A stretch of 6,570 bases of DNA from Bacteroidota bacterium (GTDB taxonomy: Bacteria > Bacteroidota > Ignavibacteria > SZUA-365), in NCBI GenBank assembly GCA_018224415.1, contig JAGTUZ010000263.1, forward strand, positions 1 through 6,570, in the 5' to 3' direction. Both the position numbers and the translations under genes were made by a program. Below the pieces are notes generated by a model. The model did not search any database and had not been told where the DNA came from. It saw only the letters and a list, made by a program, of their open reading frames with translations. This document shows, piece after piece, positions 5,796 through 6,570 of the stretch; the first letter of the stretch is position 1; each line of letters opens with the position of its first letter.

Positions 5796-6422
5796 TCAGA
5801 AATGCACAGTAAGGGTAACGGCGAGGATGGCGCCGATGATGCTCTGGGCGATGATTGTATCACCGGCGATTTTTTTGCTTGGATCCGCGCCCTGCGCGAG
5901 ACCGACCGGTGTCCAGGACGCCCAGTAGCAGTTGTTGCCGAGAATATCGGACGCGAAGGCACCGCGCCCGCTCCATGATCCGCCGACATTGAAGAGTTCG
6001 GTATATCCGTAGAAGATCGCATCCAGTCCCCAGGTCCACCAGAGCACGTTGAATCCGATAGCCGACGGCAGCCCCAGTTTCTCGTACAGCATCCAGCTGA
6101 CAGCGAGCTGCGCCAGGCCCTGCAGCACGCGGTAGACAACCAGGCTGCCGTGATCGCCGCTGGCGCGGGCAAGATTGTAGCCGACATAATCGAACAGCGC
6201 CAATCCCATCGCCGCGCCGCCCAGGTACAGCAAGCGATCCTGTTCATCGGGAGCGGTGACCGCCGCGGAGTCCCATTCGGCAGGCGTCCACGTCTTATCG
6301 ACGGCCGTCCATTCCACCCCCGCCGGCACCGGCCTCCCGTCACGCTCCTCCCGATACTGCGCCTGCAATCCCAGCACTGAAGCCAGCAAGGCGAGGGATA
6401 TGAACACCAGGAATAGCCGCAT
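5796..6422 (-). CDS. Small multi-pass membrane protein of unknown function
   Basis: I do not recognise the family of this 208-residue protein. Residues 1-22 (MRLFLVFISLALLASVLGLQAQ) look like a cleavable signal peptide ending at AQ. A polar region (23-62, rich in Trp/Asp: WTAVDKTWTPAEWDS) follows, then four hydrophobic stretches at about 63-83, 94-114, 120-141 and 188-207. The loop 145-187 holds the GGSWSGRGAF and NNCYWASWTPVG motifs, rich in Gly and aromatics. Together this suggests an inner-membrane protein with a periplasmic N-terminal segment. The start is well supported: GGAGG lies 4 bases before the ATG on the minus strand. No promoter box is visible upstream; the 35-bp array begins 38 bases away, so transcription may come through or from beyond it. 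It converges on the scaffold gene, and only the 20-bp array and a few bases separate them; no terminator hairpin is visible. Confidence 0.75.
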   Translation of the reverse strand: MRLFLVFISLALLASVLGLQAQYREERDGRPVPAGVEWTAVDKTWTPAEWDSAAVTAPDEQDRLLYLGGAAMGLALFDYVGYNLARASGDHGSLVVYRVLQGLAQLAVSWMLYEKLGLPSAIGFNVLWWTWGLDAIFYGYTELFNVGGSWSGRGAFASDILGNNCYWASWTPVGLAQGADPSKKIAGDTIIAQSIIGAILAVTLTVHF

Positions 6423-6460
6423 CCATCCTCCATCTTCGAGAGTCGGGGCACCATCACCGC

Positions 6461-6570
6461 GCCGCGAAGCGGCGCAAGCCTACAGCCTACCGCGCGCCGC
6501 GAAGCGGCGCAAGCCTACAGCCTACCGCGCGCCGCGAAGCGGCGCAAGCCTACAGCCTACCGCGCGCCGC
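6461..6570. repeat. 35-bp tandem array of hairpin-forming units, running off the right edge
   Basis: Three identical 35-bp units (6461-6495, 6496-6530, 6531-6565) and the first 5 bases of a fourth. Each unit opens with GCCGCGAAGCGGCGC and continues AAGCCTACAGCCTACCGCGC. With the preceding GC, every unit forms a 7-bp perfect stem GCGCCGC/GCGGCGC around GAA (first one at 6459-6475). It also holds a tandem 7-mer (AGCCTAC twice). The units touch, with no unique spacers, so this is not a CRISPR array. It lies upstream of the minus-strand membrane gene. Confidence 0.97.

Noticed and set aside
5420..6457. 345-codon minus-strand frame spanning the 20-bp array and the scaffold gene
   Set aside because: It is long only because the array has no minus-strand stops; it overlaps two better-supported genes and reads as Ser/Arg/Pro repeats.
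6461..6570. CRISPR array
   Set aside because: The 35-bp units abut each other without unique spacers, and no cas gene is present.

Overview
The window looks like chromosomal DNA of a GC-rich (about 60% by eye) member of the Bacteroidota / FCB group, possibly a Kapabacteria-, Ignavibacteria- or Rhodothermia-like lineage. Three signals point that way. The first gene ends in a type IX secretion (T9SS) sorting domain with the NPFNP motif. Several intergenic regions carry Bacteroidota-type promoters (TAnnTTTG at -7, two of them with TTG exactly 20 bp upstream). Unlike many Bacteroidota, most genes also have a recognisable GGAG-type ribosome binding site, which fits the deeper branches better than Bacteroides. 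The lineage call is inference.

Layout, left to right. (1) 1-455, +: 3' end of a secreted T9SS cargo protein. (2) 456-723: a non-coding block with an 85-nt near-perfect hairpin, a second small palindromic element and a promoter -7 box. (3) 724-2625, +: a two-gene operon for the carboxyltransferase subunit of a propionyl/methylmalonyl-CoA (de)carboxylase and its biotin carrier protein, closed by a strong intrinsic terminator. (4) 2626-2938: a 313-bp gap with a consensus promoter placed directly before that terminator, then a possibly folded leader. (5) 2939-3406, +: an unrecognised cysteine-rich, zinc-ribbon-like protein. (6) 3631-4161, +: a CAP/SCP-domain lipoprotein. (7) 4245-5159, -: sucD, succinyl-CoA ligase alpha, with its own promoter and terminator and no sucC beside it. 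(8) 5301-5735, +: an IscU/NifU-N-type Fe-S scaffold protein whose stop codon lies inside a 20-bp tandem array. (9) 5796-6422, -: a small multi-pass membrane protein of unknown function. (10) 6461 to the right edge: a 35-bp tandem array of hairpin-forming units that runs out of the window.

The genes do not form one obvious pathway. The carboxylase pair and sucD could both serve propionyl-CoA / methylmalonyl-CoA / succinyl-CoA interconversion, but they are separate transcription units on opposite strands. I see no CRISPR array, transposase, phage gene, toxin-antitoxin pair, defence system, tRNA or rRNA. The unusual content is non-coding: two tandem arrays, a very long hairpin, a small palindrome sharing its core with the right-hand array, and the promoter/terminator/leader arrangement before the zinc-ribbon gene.
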